Below, piece by piece: positions 36,141-50,775 of a stretch of 64,000 nucleotides of DNA. This DNA is from Ichthyophthirius multifiliis (taxonomy: Eukaryota > Ciliophora > Oligohymenophorea > Hymenostomatida): the NCBI RefSeq assembly GCF_000220395.1, contig NW_004086314.1:37057-101056 (forward strand), in the 5' to 3' direction. Every line of letters starts with the position of its first letter. Within the stretch, counting starts at the first letter, position 1. Both the position numbers and the translations under genes were made by a program. Below the pieces are notes generated by a model. That model saw only the letters and a list, made by a program, of their open reading frames with translations. It was not told the DNA's origin and did no database searches.

Positions 36141-36992
36141 TCATTTTTTATGATCTAATTTTTAAATTTCTTCTAAAATTTCTTTATCAATTTATTAAAT
36201 ATTTTACTAAAAAGTTTCATTAGTAACGATATCATACAAATTTTCTTTAATTTCTAAACAATCCTCCACATTTTATAATTAGTAAGTTATAACATTTTCT
36301 AAAAGTTGATAATTTTAAACAAAAGAATGTTAAATATTCCCATAAATATATAGATTTAATCCATTATACCATTTTTCATTCATATCCTGAACATTAAATT
36401 AAATTTAAATATCTTTTTGTGCAAAATCATTATTTTTGAATTCCTTTAAAAGCTTTATATTTACATAGGGATGATTTTAAATTTCCATTATATCAATTAT
36501 TTCTATAGTTTGAATTTAACAAAGAATCGGTTCTTCATTTCTGCAAAGATAAATATTTATTTTATCCAATTAATTAGGAATAAATTCAATTTAGGAAATT
36601 GTTTTAGATATCTCATATTTTTTTAAGGATATAGATATATATGAACTTGCGAATCCCAAAAAATATAAGGAATATTTATATATTGGAAAAGCAAAAGAAA
36701 CAAAAAAAAAAGACGAACATAAAAAAATACTGTTCAAAATTAAATATTTAGGCTAATCTTTGAAAAAATTATATTAAAAATTATTTTTTAATAATGTCTT
36801 TTCCTTTATTTTCATGTTTTATTCACGTTTTTAATTATTAATATATAATAAATAATCGAATGTTTCTTTTATTTGTTTTCTTAAATCTTCTTGGACAGTT
36901 TTTATTTTTTCAGGTGAATATTTTAATTCTAAAGATTTTTAATATGGAGATTTTTTTACACAAAAATTATAATAAGAAAATAATCTTTTCAT
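36141..36992 (-). CDS. Two-transmembrane protein, possibly mitochondrial (unknown)
   Basis: An intronless minus-strand ORF of 283 aa, ATG at 36992 to TGA at 36141-36143. The N-terminus (MKRLFSYYNFCVKKSPYQKS) is basic and lacks acidic residues, as in mitochondrial presequences. A central pair of hydrophobic helices follows (YLILNSIFLCSSFFFVSFAF and YKYSLYFLGFASSYISISL) separated by a short turn. The C-terminal ~160 aa is soluble, with KINIYLCRNEEPILCQIQTI and NEKWYNGLNLYIYGNIQ. The layout resembles TMEM186/TMEM70-like mitochondrial inner-membrane assembly factors, but I cannot confirm homology. It lies just downstream of the coiled-coil gene on the same strand (73 bp between). Confidence 0.6.
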
Positions 36993-37064
36993 TTTATTTA
37001 TTTATATTTATTTAATATATCTTCTTTTTTTTTATTTTTTTTTTAAATATATATATATATTCTT

Positions 37065-37849
37065 TCAATATTTCTTTTTATTTGAAGATATTGAATCTAT
37101 ATTTTTTATATCAGGATAAAATGTTTTATCATAAATTAAAGTCAGTATTTTTTCATTATTAAGTAATTTTTCGATTGCTTATTCTCTTTATCCCCTAAAA
37201 GAGTCTTCTTCTTATCCTTAAAAAGCAATTCGACTTTGCCCTTTTAATTAAATAATGTCCTCTTTTATATCTTCAACACATTTTCTTATTATTTTTTCGA
37301 GCTCTGATTTTTATTAAAGTTCTTTTACGTACATTTATTTTAATTTTCTTATTCTTTATTGTTCTTAACACATTTATGTTTTTATTTCATTTATTTATTT
37401 TTCATATAAGTTATTAGTTTTTTAATAAAATGTGCTTTTTTTTTAATTCTAAACACTTTATTACTAATTTGGCTGTTAATATTTTCTCATTACCCCTTTT
37501 TTTTAATTTATTTTATGTTTTTTTAAGTTAATAATATATATTTTTTTTATAAGTGTCAAAATTTTTATATAGAGGTTTCTTATTTTTTTTACTTATTTAC
37601 AATTTGTTGATTTGCTTATTGATTTTTAATGAGCTTTATTAGTTGACAAATAATTTTATTTCCTATTTTATTATTCTGATGAAATACACGATATGTTTTC
37701 GCTTTCAAATTGTTTTATTTTATCTTGTAATTCTTCATGTTAGTCTTCCTCTTCTTTCTAGACTTAATTTAGCATTTTTTCATAATTTTCAATTTAACTT
37801 TTTAATATGGCATTCTTTTTTTCTTAATTATTAATTCTCTTTTATAATT

Positions 37850-37915
<66 letters not shown>

Positions 37916-38901
37916 CCTTTATTATATAAAAAATACTTCAATAACATATCTCGATCATTTTCTTATGTTTAATATTAAGCCTAAAGATCCATAAATTTTT
38001 TCATTAAATTAATATTTTCATTATCTATTTTTTGTGCAATATTTTCTATCCATTCAAGTTCAGAAATCAATTAATTTTCTCTTTATATATAATCTTAATC
38101 TCTAATTATAATAATAATATATAAATATTGATTATTCTTTATTTTTTTTAAAAAAAATACTTTTTCCCTTTTTTATTCTTTCTTCTTCAAATTATTTTTT
38201 ATTTCAGATATTTTCTCATTAAAAAATCTTATTACTGTCTTTTCTTAATCTATAAGAACTAAAGATGTCTTTAATTGTAATTAATTGACTCTTTCTAATA
38301 TTTCTTGATGATATTTCATTGGTACTTCCATTTTTTTTGCTTCATTTGTGTCTAAAACGGCTTTCTATCTTATTTCATTTTGTAGTTCCTCTATGATTTT
38401 TCTATATTCGAGTTCTCTTTTTACACATCTTTCTTTTCTTATTTCTAATTCTTATTTTAGATTTTCATTAATAGCTTTCTGTTCTTCCAATAATTATTCA
38501 ACCTCCTAAGCCCTCATTACACAATCATACGCACTACTTTCTGGTTTCATGGGTGTTAATCCAGTTATTGGATCTTTCATTAAATAAATGAAACAATTAA
38601 TACTTATTTAAAATAATATTTTTTTCTTACCTTTAATTTTTAATTAATTGCTTCTTTAATATTATTACTCATTTATTTTTGGTAAATTTTGACGATTTGG
38701 TTTTAATAAACTATCTGATGGTATAACTTTTTTTATTTTTTTCTTTGAATTTTTTTGTTTTGTTTTTTTATTTTTACATTTAATAATTTCTGGAGTTAAA
38801 TTTGTTAACCTTTCTGCTATTTAAATCATTTTTTACATTGATTATGATGTTTTTATATATTCTGCTTCATCCGATTCTTTTACTTCTTTTTACAATAACA
38901 T
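37065..38901 (-). CDS. Coiled-coil protein, possible ciliary/basal-body component
   Basis: The gene appears to start at ATG 38901 and ends at TGA 37065-37067. A 5' intron lies near 38581-38631 and one containing a TA array near 37840-37920. The product is nearly all coiled coil after a basic N-terminus (KKTKQKNSKKKIKKV). Characteristic segments are DPITGLTPMKPESSAYDCV, EVEQLLEEQKAINENLKQEL, KKMEVPMKYHQEILERVNQL, YEKMLNQVQKEEEDQHEELQ and the C-terminal AIEKLLNNEKILTLIYDKTF. The last block resembles the end of several cilia-associated coiled-coil proteins, but I cannot name the family. One internal stretch (38101-38160) is exactly 60 bases and reads either as 20 poor codons or as an intron that does not close in frame. 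A missing exon boundary or a sequence error is possible there. Confidence 0.6.
37852..37912. repeat. 61-bp pure (TA)n array in an intron
   Basis: The longest uninterrupted TA dinucleotide tract in the window. It sits between coding segments of the coiled-coil gene, apparently within an intron. Confidence 0.9.
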
Positions 38902-39610
38902 TTTTTTATATATTGTTGTTTTTTTTAAATGATTTAGTTATATTTATTATTATTATTTTTTAATTTTTATTTATTTTATTTCATATATGTTTTTATTTAA
39001 ATTAAATAATAATTAATTTTAAATTTAATAAAATAAAAATTTATATTTTATAAATATTTTTACCAAATTATACTGTTTATTTTTATTAAATAAATAAAGT
39101 TTATCTAAGAACTATATAGTTTGCCTTATTTTATTTTTTTTAGAATAATTATTTTAATAATATTTTTATTTAATTTTAATACCATAAATTGAAAACGGTA
39201 TTTATAATTTTAATGATTAAATATAAAAATCATTTTAATTTTTAAAATTATTAAAAAATGATTTTATATAATTTTTAATCATCAAAAAATTATCTTATAT
39301 CTGATGTGTAATTTTTAAAAATATTATTATACAAAAATAATATTTTCCTTATATTATTTTATATCATTTTAAAAAAAAATTAGAAATAAAAATAATGAAT
39401 ATATAAAGTTATACAACAAATCGTATATAGCTTGCATTATATTAATTATTTTTATTTATTGAAATAAATAAAAAAATTACATATTTATAAACATAACTAT
39501 TTATAAACAAATTTTCTTAAAAAAAAAAAAAACCAAAAAAAACCAAAAAAAACCAAAAAAGTAAAAGTTAAAAAAAGGAAAAAATAAAATAAAAATAGTA
39601 AATCATATAA
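38902..39610. other. Shared 5' region, AT-rich
   Basis: An AT-rich intergenic region between the divergent coiled-coil and PP1 genes. Just upstream of PP1 a 10-bp A-rich unit (aaccaaaaaa type) is repeated three times near 39531-39560. No other signal is recognised. Confidence 0.5.
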
Positions 39611-40718
<1,108 letters not shown>

Positions 40719-40980
40719 AGAATATTTAAGAGATTTCACTTTATTTTTTTATTTTTTTAAATAAGAAGAAATTTAAGAGAAAAAAAAAAAAACTATTAAA
40801 AAAATAATAATAAAGATTAAAAAAAATAATAAAATATATAAAAGTTTTTTTATTTTGATTACAATTTTTTTAATTAGGCCAATATATAATTCTTTATTTT
40901 ATAAAATTTATATTAATATTTTTTATTTTATTTTTTAAATTATTATTAAAATAAAAAAATATATTTTTTTTATTTTTCTT

Positions 40981-42950
40981 TCATTTAAGCACTTAAGGAA
41001 TAGTTAAAAGAAGTTCTTCTAAAAAAATTATTTAATCAACCAAATGCCAAAACCCAATATTATCTGCCTAAAGTATTTATACAAGTTTTGTCCTCATATC
41101 TTCAACAGAAGTATTTTATTAGTTATATTTCACAAAATCATAAGCTTTTTCGTATATAACGTTTCCTAATCCAGCTTCACATCTATGTATGAACAGCTTA
41201 ATTCTATCTTAAATTTTATAATATTAAGGATTATAGTTTATTTTCTCATCTTCATTTATATTTTCTTCACATTCTTCTTCATTAAAAGTATAATCTTCTT
41301 CATCTTCTTCTTCTTACTCATCATTATTACCTTCATTTTCATAATAAATATTTTCTTCTTCTTCAATTATTTTGTCATTGTTTTCTTCCTCTTCCACATT
41401 TATGTGATATTCTTTATTATTTGCTTTAAGACTTTCCTTTAAAGTATTTATTTTTATAGTTTTTTCTTTTAGTTTAGTTTTCATAAGCTCAATTTTTGCA
41501 TCGATTTCCTCATATTCAGATTCTTCATTATCTTCTTCTAAGATGACTTAATCTTGGCTTTTTTATTCATCATCTTCTCCTTCAGAAAGCTTACTTGTTG
41601 AACCATTTTTTTAATCAAAGCTTTCCCTTTCGATTAAATCTAAAGAAAAATCTTCATTTTAATTTTTTTTTTTTTTTTAATTTTAAAGCTATTAAAAATT
41701 ATTATTTGAAATTTATTTATTTTTTTAATTAACTGGAATTTTTTCTTTCGATAATATTTATTATTATTACCTTTTTTTATTATTTTATGAATATTTTTTA
41801 TCCTCAAGTTTTTTTATTTGTTTTTCAATTTTTAATTTTTCATCAATTTATTTTTTCAATTCTTCTTTATCTTTTTATACTTTTTTTTCCAAAAAAGCCC
41901 TTTACCCTTATCTTTTTGGAGGCCTTTTTTGACTTTAATCATCAAAATCAAGTGCACTTATTCCATTTCCATTCTATATTTATTATTATATTATTTCCAT
42001 TAAATTTAATTTATATGCTTAATCTTTCAAACTATCTTAATATATATCATCTATATCATTCGGAAGACATACTTCAGGATATTATCCGCTAAATATCTCA
42101 CACATGTATTAAAATACTCTCTTTTTTACAAAAGGCTTATTTAATATTTCGATAATGCTGGGCCTATTATTTGGGACTAGTTATAGCATTTTCCCAATCA
42201 AATCTCTTAAACCCCATGAATAACTTGAATTTATTGGTGGATATGATCCTTTCATTATTTTTACAGCTAAGCCATTTAAACTTTAAGCATCAAATGCATG
42301 TCTTAAATTACACATTTCATATAAAACACATCCGAAAGCCCATACATCGCTTTTATAACTATAAGGCTTATATTTAAATAATTCTGGTGACATGTAATAT
42401 GGAGTTCCTTTTAATTATAGAAATTGATATAAATTTATATTATAAAAATGTATTTACCTATACATGTATTTGCAAAATCTCTTGTAGAATCTAATACTTT
42501 TGCAATTCCGAAGTCACCTAACCTAACCCTTCCATGTTTAAGAAATATATTTTATGTCTTTAAATCCCTATGTAATATCTTTTTATCATGTAAATAATAT
42601 AATGCTAATGCCATTTAAGCTAACCAATCTAAAATTTGGTTTTCTGGAAAGTGTTTGCCTTTTTAATTTTGAATTTTATTATGCATATCACCTCCCTCAC
42701 AATGTATCATTACTATATTTAAATATTGTTCTCGGTCCATATAACTATCTTTGTAAGCTACAATATTTGAATGTCGTAATTTTTGTAATAATCTAACTTC
42801 ATTTTCAGTATTTTCTCGATCTTTTTAACACATGTCTCTTGTTTTTATTTTCTTTATTACGTATAATTTGTCTTCTCGCATATGCCTTACCATATATACT
42901 TAACCAAATGCACCTGATCCAATTAATTTTATGGTTTCATATACTTCCAT
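40981..42950 (-). CDS. NEK (NIMA-related) serine/threonine kinase
   Basis: ATG at 42950, TGA at 40981-40983. One intron interrupts the activation segment (near 42412-42458, between CIG and TPYYMSPE) and one or two lie near 41640-41770. The kinase domain is N-terminal. It has the Gly loop IGSGAFGQVY, the ATP-binding Lys in LYVIKKIK, the catalytic loop HRDLKTQNIFL, DFGIAK, and the substrate lobe [20 protein letters not shown], then [11 protein letters not shown]. The KTQNIFL loop and the [11 protein letters not shown] segment are typical of the NEK family (NEK1/4-like). A long charged coiled coil and Glu-rich stretch (about 41270-41450) leads to a conserved-looking end, [20 protein letters not shown] then [11 protein letters not shown]. 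NEKs are expanded in ciliates and commonly control cilium length and basal bodies; that role here is inference. It converges on PP1, 262 bp apart. Confidence 0.9.
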
Positions 42951-44639
42951 TTTTTTCTTTAACTTTTTAAAATTCTTTTTTTTGATTAACTTTTTTTAAA
43001 AAATTTTTGTTGTTGATTAAAAAAAAAAAATTATTAAAAACAAAAGAATGTAAAAGAATATTAAATTTTTTTGTGAAAAAAAATAAATATTTATTTGAGA
43101 AAAGTATAATTATTTAAATTTAAACTAATTAACTCTTATACAATTATCATCATGTTTTTTTATCTAAATTAAAGAACGTTTTATATAAAATATCAGAATT
43201 TTTTATATTTTTTGAAAGCTATTAAAAGTATATATAACTTAAAAACACTAAATAATAAAAATATTTTTAGTAAAAAAATAAAAAACAAACAAGATATTAA
43301 ATTAAATTTAAAAAATACTAAATATTTAACACATATTTACATCTATAAACTTAAAAGTACATTCTTTAATTTAAGAAGATTTTAAATTAATTATGCTTTT
43401 TCTTTACATCCTTTTTTTAAAAAATTAAATTTATTATATATTTTTTTTAGAGAATATTATCTTTGTTTTCTTTTCTAATATTTTATAAGGAAGTAACTCA
43501 TAAAAATTCATAAAATTTTAAATAAATTTTATTTAATTATAAAGAAAAAATACTGTTTAATATGCAATTCGTTATTATTTAATTTCTAAATAAAATCAGA
43601 AAAAAAAAAAATTAGATATATAATCAGATTCACACCCTTAATTTCTTTTTATTTTCTAATAAGCAAAGTGGGGATTTTATTTTCATTTAACTTATGATTT
43701 CGTAAAAAAATAGCATTTATTTATAAAAGAATTATTATAAGATTTAATATTTTTAATTGACCTTTATTTACTTTCGGATTTTATTTATCTTAAATTAATT
43801 TCATATTTTTCCCATTTAGTGTGCATTAACTATTTAAAGAATCATTATAATATTTATATTTTTAAGAAGATTTGAATGTTTATTTACTGAAGGGCCTCCA
43901 AATTAGCTTTCGTTTATTTCATTATTATTCTAAATAAATTTATGTTTACATTTTAATAAAAAAAGTTACCTGAGGATGTTTTCCTATTATCTATATAAGT
44001 ATTATTAAGTGAAAAAAATAATTAAAACTCATTTTTTTAAATTTAAGAATTATTAAATATTTTTTATTTAAGTTTTTTAATTCAGGATTTTAATTTTTTG
44101 AAATAATTCTTTTTTATTTCACTTTTATATACTGTTTCCTATATATTTTATAAAATCTTAAATAATTATTTATGTAATTCAATGTTTCTTGTTTAATATT
44201 GTTATTATAATTTTTCTAATTTAATATTTAATTAATTTTATTATATAATTACTTTATCAAAATAGATAAATTTAACTTTATTGAATAAACTTTAATATTA
44301 TTGACAATATTATTATTTAAATTAAATTTTTATCATAAAATAGTAAGTATCTTTAATTTCTATATACTTATAAAAATATAATATAATACATTTTTTTGTA
44401 TTCACCTATTTCCAATAATATATATAAATTAGTATAAAAAGTATATATTTTTTTAATTTACAAGATAATTCTAGTATTATTTTTTTAAAAAAAATTCTTT
44501 CTCTTTATTTATTTTTAAATTTTCTTTGTTAGTTAAATTCATCATTATTATTATTTTTATTTTAAAATTAATCAATCAATATAGCTAAATAATATTCCAA
44601 TAAAAATAAAAATAAAAACATATTTTATTTTTTTTAGAA
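42951..44639. other. AT-rich spacer with weak coding shards
   Basis: Mostly AT-rich DNA. Around 43620-43960 the minus strand gives short protein-like pieces (for example ESQFGGPSVNKHSNLL) that end quickly at TGA in every frame. They may be gene remnants, but support is poor. Confidence 0.4.
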
Positions 44640-45380
44640 ATATTCCATTGAAGGTTATATGATATCTAATTACTTAAACTGATTTAAAATGTAAGTTCTA
44701 TAGATGTATTTTTAGTTTTAGAATATGTCTCTGAATATAATTTCGAAATATTATTTCCGTTTTCAATCCATAAATACTTCAAATTATTTTATAAAATTGG
44801 AGTTTTATATCCTTTTCACTGCAAGCATTCATTTCATTTTATAATAATATCGATTAATACAAAAAACAAAAATTCTCATCACAAACGAATTATTTCTATA
44901 TAAAACAATTTTTTTAATTAATTTTATATATCCCTTTTTATTCTTCAATAATTTCTTCTTTATAATTATTTTCAACTAAAAATCTGAATTCTTTTTTTTT
45001 TATAAAAATAAAATACATATTCATATAAACCTGTTTATGATAATTAAAATACACATATTTTATATCTTCAATACTATTTAATTATTCTCGAATTTTTCAG
45101 ATAACAGTTATTTTTTTTTATTGACTAAAAGCATCAAATTTACTACTTCAACCTCATTTCCAATTCTGGTAATTTTTTTTTTTTATATAATTGAAGTCTT
45201 TTTTTGCATAATTTGGTGTTTAATTCTTCACCTCGAATTATTCTAAGTTGCCTTAAGGATAAGTAAATTATTATTTAGTTTTAATATTGAATTAATAATT
45301 CATTTTCGCAATAATTCGCAAAAATACGTTTGTTTATGGATCTTTATTTAAGTGTCTTGTATATAAATATTTTTAATATT
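44640..45380 (-). pseudogene. Probable degraded coding region, unknown family
   Basis: Minus-strand text reads in protein-like blocks: TRHLNKDPQTNVFLRIIAKM, TYPQGNLEQFEVKNQTPNYA, YQNWK-TGA-G-TGA-SSKFDAFSQ, IREQLNSIEDIKYVYFNYHK, EFRFLVENNYKEEIIEEQKG, FVCDENFCFLYQSILLQNEM and, in another frame, LKYLWIENGNNISKLYSETY. At least three in-frame TGAs and one frame change separate them. The composition differs from the pure A/T spacers, so this is likely a dead gene rather than noise. Neither host family nor origin is recognised; a dead mobile element is possible but no transposase motif was seen. Confidence 0.4.
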
Positions 45381-45934
45381 TTAAAATATATGTTATAAGT
45401 AATACTAATAAAGCTTTTAGATTTTTTTTCTTTTATGTTTGATCTAAATAATACCACTGTATATTATTTTTAATTCATATTAGAAAGTCTTTTATCTTCC
45501 TATTTTTATTATTTAATTTATTTATTAATAAATCTATTAATGATAAATTTGATTTTTATATTATATAAGTAATAAAATTAGATAGTATTTGCATTTCGCA
45601 AATTACTTATATATTTTTTATATTTAATTTTTTTTTTAAAATAAAATTAATTAAAATACATAAATATATAAATAATAAAAAATAAAACGCAATTAATAAA
45701 ATAATTTATTTAATAGAAAATCTCATAATTTACCGATATATATATAATAAAATTATTATATAAATATAAGAATTACATATAAAATATAAAAAATTAGTAA
45801 AAACTTAAACAAAAACAAATATAAATTAATACTATATAAAAAATAGAATATAATGATTGTAATAATATATTGACAAAATATATATTTAAAAATTCTAAAA
45901 TCATTTTATAGTTAAAATATTTTTATATTAGCTT
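45381..45934. other. AT-rich spacer
   Basis: An AT-rich region 3' of the CNBD gene without a recognisable feature. Confidence 0.5.
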
Positions 45935-48315
45935 TCATTTTTAATTTTTTTAATTAAAAAGCTTTTTTTTGAATATTTACAAAACTATTATTTTTTTTAA
46001 TTTCTATTTTTAAAAGATACTATTATTTTCTTCATATATTTTTCTTTAATCATTTTTGCTACTTTGTAAAAATTCATTTTATAAATCAGAAATATATATA
46101 CATGGACTCAAAGTCAAAAATTTATTTGATTTATGATTCAAAAAAGATTATTTATTTTAAATAATTTATTATTTGATATTATTACTTATACATGAATTTT
46201 ATTAAAGTTAAATCTATTAATTATCTCCTTCATTTTACGCAGCTTTCAAAATATAGCTCTCGTTTTTAGTTTTTAAGAAATTCTAATTATATCTTTATGT
46301 TAATAATTAATATTTATTTCTTTATATACTATTATATATTTTATTCTATAATTAAGAAGAATATTTTTGACTATTAAAACTTATACTTTTTTTAAAAGAT
46401 TATTTTCTGTTTTGCAATAATAGTGTTTATTATTGAAATTTTATCATATGAGGGCTTTTTTATTTTTTTATCAACTTTTCTATGTATTCTGTTTGATTTA
46501 TATGATCTGGAAATTCCTGTATTTTTTTTGTTTTAAATAATATTTTTTTTTTAAAAAAAAAAATAAGCTTTTATTTTTTTAAACATAATGGTTAAAATGT
46601 TAAACTATTTAATCTATCACTTCTAATTTAGTATAATCTTTATATACTTAGTTTTAATCTTAGTCATAGTCTTAGTTTTTATTTTTATTTTTATTTTCTT
46701 GTATTAAATTAATTAAATTTACTGTTTTATTTGCGAATTATTGCATTTTAAAAAAATTATCTTTATTAATTTCTTCGTCATCAGTTTCAATCTTTAATTT
46801 ATATTATTTATTTTTAATTTTATTAGTTTATTATAAATTACTAATATTTTAAAATCTAAATTGGAAGTATTTTTAAATTACTATTTTTTTTTACTAACTT
46901 ATAGACACATTTCGTTATATTTTTTATTTTTTTCATTAAATTAAAAAAATATTGATTAATAATTATTAAATGATAATAATTAATAAATTAGTTTTTTCTA
47001 AATCTAATAGACAATAGTTTATTCTAAAGCAATAAAATTGAATTTCGATTTATTAAAAATTATCAAATCTAAATCACCAAAAAACTAATAATTTCCTAAT
47101 GTTACAATCTCAACATAATCTATTTATTATTATAATTATTTATCTTACATAACTTTATTATTTTCTAATATTTTTTCATTTTTACTAAACTTTTTTTATA
47201 ATCCATAATTTTAAATTTTTTTTGTTATCTTTTTTAAGTTTTTTTTCTTTTATTTTTTTTAATAAAAAATTATTTACTTAAACAGTTCCTTACTGTATAA
47301 TATAAAAATATTTAGAATAGTCTCCTTATTTTACAATTATATTATTTCTCTAGAATTATTTATCCTCGCACAAATATAAAACCTCCTACAATAAACTCTC
47401 CTCAAATTTAGAAAATAGACTTACTTATTTTAAAAATCTAATTTTTTCTTGTTGTTATTTTTCTTCAAAACCAGCAATAATTTTCTTTTTTTTTTTTAAT
47501 TTTTATTATAATATTTTATCTTATATTTACATTATAATCATCAGCATGTATAACTGCTAATAATAATCTGTTTTTAGCTATAATTGTTGCTGTCCTTGGA
47601 CAATTTATCTTTAAAGCTATCTCTCCAAAAGAACCTGTATTTTCACTATTCTCACCTACTATTGCTTAACTAGGATATATACACTATATTTTTCTAATTA
47701 TGTCTACATCATCTAAATCTTAAATATTAATATTAAATAGCTTTTTTAATAAATTAACTATTATTCTTATTAAAGTAGTTTCTAATAAATTTTATTTTTT
47801 TATTCTTTTAATTTTTTGTAAAACTACATACCCGCCTTATAGTACAACATAAAATTTTTAACCGATTTCACCTTGTTTATTATTTAATTATTTTTATTTT
47901 AATATTTTACCTTCTACAATAACTTTTTCGAGTTGATTGAATTCTTCTATTTATATGTTTTTACATAAATTTATCATTGTATCTAAGTCATAATGTCTAC
48001 TAAGCTTTTCAAAATAATCATTTTATTACATTATTTTCCATATAAAAGAAGCTTCTGTATATGTCCTTTTGAAATTCTATTTTCTCATAATACTTTACAA
48101 AACCTTTAAACAAAAAAATATTATTTAAATAATTTTTCTACTTAATTTTTTACCATTAACACTTCAGGTGATTCTTTACAATAATTATGCTCTTTTTCTA
48201 ATTTTAAGATAGCTTATTAAATTTGTTTTGAATTTATAAAATTTTATTAGGAAAAATCTAGATATTAAGATTATGAATCACAACTGTTAATTTTTTATAA
48301 ATTTTTATTTTCCAT
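45935..48315 (-). CDS. Tandem cyclic-nucleotide-binding-domain protein
   Basis: ATG at 48315 to TGA at 45935-45937, with short introns near 48097-48147, 47491-47536, about 46767-46820, and about 46513-46600 before EFPDHINQTEY. Two cNMP-binding domains follow a helical N-terminus. The first has the beta-barrel start GQKFYVVLQGGYVVL and a complete phosphate-binding cassette, GSFGEIALKINCPRTATIIA (FGE plus the cyclic-phosphate Arg), so it should bind cAMP or cGMP. The second (IVKQGDYSKYFYIIQQGTVQ ... GNYQFFGDLDLIIFNKSKFN) keeps the fold but lacks the Glu and Arg of the cassette. There is no kinase domain and no PKA-R inhibitor sequence that I can see. The C-terminal ~200 aa is Asn/Gln/Lys-rich. 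It could be a PKA-regulatory-like or CNBD-only signalling or scaffold protein. Confidence 0.75.
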
Positions 48316-49092
48316 TTTTAATAATATTAAATATATATGAAAAAAAAACGAATTTTTAAAATTATAATATATTATATGAAATAATAATTAATAAAATTTA
48401 TTTTATGTATAAAAAGTATTAATATTAAATATATAATTAATATTAATATTATATAATTAAATATATATTTTAAATAATAATATATTCATTTTTTATTATC
48501 TAATATTAATTATATATAATATATGAAAATTTTTACATTTATATTAGTATATTATAGTATAATAAATATTTTTTTTTAATATTTATATAAATTTTATTTA
48601 ATCTAATTTTATTTATTTTTTACGATTACAATTTATGTTTTGAAATGTTTAAATATTTTTTTAACATATATTTATTTTATTTAAATATTTTACATTTCAT
48701 ATTAAAAATAATAAATTAAAATAATTATATATTAATATATATAATAATTTAAAAAAAAAAAAATATTGTGTCAAAATATATGTTAAGCAAATTTAAAAAA
48801 ATTAGTTAATTTAATCTAATTTTTAGAAAAAGGGGCAATTTTAAATTTAAAAAATAATTTCGCTCTTATTATATTAAAAATATAAAATTAATTAAAAGTT
48901 AAAAAAGACAAAATTAACTATATAATTTATAATTTTTTATCAATTTAACTTTTAATAATTTTAAAATGCTAAAGGTAAAAATTATTATTATTATATGAAT
49001 CTTTATATCTAATAAATTAAAAAATAAAATAAAAAAAAAAATATAAAAAATAAAAAATAAAATAAAATAAAAAAAAAACTAACAAAAATTAA
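48316..49092. other. Shared 5' spacer
   Basis: Nearly pure A/T between the divergent CNBD and TCTP genes. A long A-rich tract (49010-49092) directly precedes the TCTP start, as is common upstream of ciliate genes. Confidence 0.5.
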
Positions 49093-49602
49093 ATGAAAGT
49101 ATATACCGATATAACATCCTCAGAAGAAATAGTATCAGATTCTTTTAAATTTAATTACATATTTGAAAATGTTGGAGTAGAAATAAAATCAAGTTTTATT
49201 TAAAAAAATGAAGGAGACATTGATATTGGTTGTGGAAATGCTTTCGGTTAAAACGATGAAGAAGCAAAAGGAGACGGTGGCGAAAAAATTTTAGATATTA
49301 TTGATGCTTTCAAATACAATGAAACTGCTTTTGATAAAAAAGGATACACTACTTATATCAAAAACTTCATGAAAAAAGTCAAAACACACCTTGAATAAAC
49401 AAAACCTGAAAGAGTTGCTGACTTTGTTAAAGGTGCAGGTGAAATGGTTAAATGGATCCTTGGTAACTTCGATGAATTCAGTTTTTATACTCCTGAATCT
49501 TATGATACTGAAAATACTATCATTCTTTCATATTATAAAGGAGAAGATGCAACCCCTACTTTTGTTTATTTTATCGATGGACTTAAGGGTGAAACAGTTT
49601 GA
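49093..49602 (+). CDS. Translationally controlled tumour protein (TCTP)
   Basis: An intronless 169-aa ORF, ATG at 49093 and TGA at 49600-49602, the standard TCTP length. The start MKVYTDITSSEEIVSDSF matches the family N-terminus. The flexible loop region GGEKILDIIDAFKYNETAFD and the helical hairpin YIKNFMKKVKTHLEQTKPER follow. The C-terminal beta strands (TENTIILSYYKGEDATPTFV, then YFIDGLKGETV) close the Mss4-like fold. TCTP is an abundant cytosolic Ca2+-binding, translation- and growth-linked protein. Codon use is richer in G/C than neighbouring genes, with several GGT, CTT and TTC codons, consistent with high expression. Confidence 0.95.
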
Positions 49603-49889
49603 AAAAATATGAATATAATAAATATTTAATATAAATATATGTATTGATTTTTTTTAAATTTTTATATTTTATATTAAGTAATTGTGAGTGCAAACCCCAT
49701 ATTACATATTTTTTTATTTTTGTAATATTAAAGTAAAAAATTGTGTTGATGTTATATTAAAGTATTTCATTTTCTTTTTTTTAAAAAAAAAATAAAAAAT
49801 AATATTTTTTCAACTATTTATGCAGTAATTAATATATATTATTAACTATATAAATAAAATAAAAAAAAAAAAAGATAATATTTTTTTTT

Positions 49890-50775
<886 letters not shown>

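Noticed and set aside
41185-42796. Several plus-strand ORFs of 68-101 aa
   Set aside because: All lie opposite the NEK kinase exons or its Glu-rich tail and carry no motif of their own.
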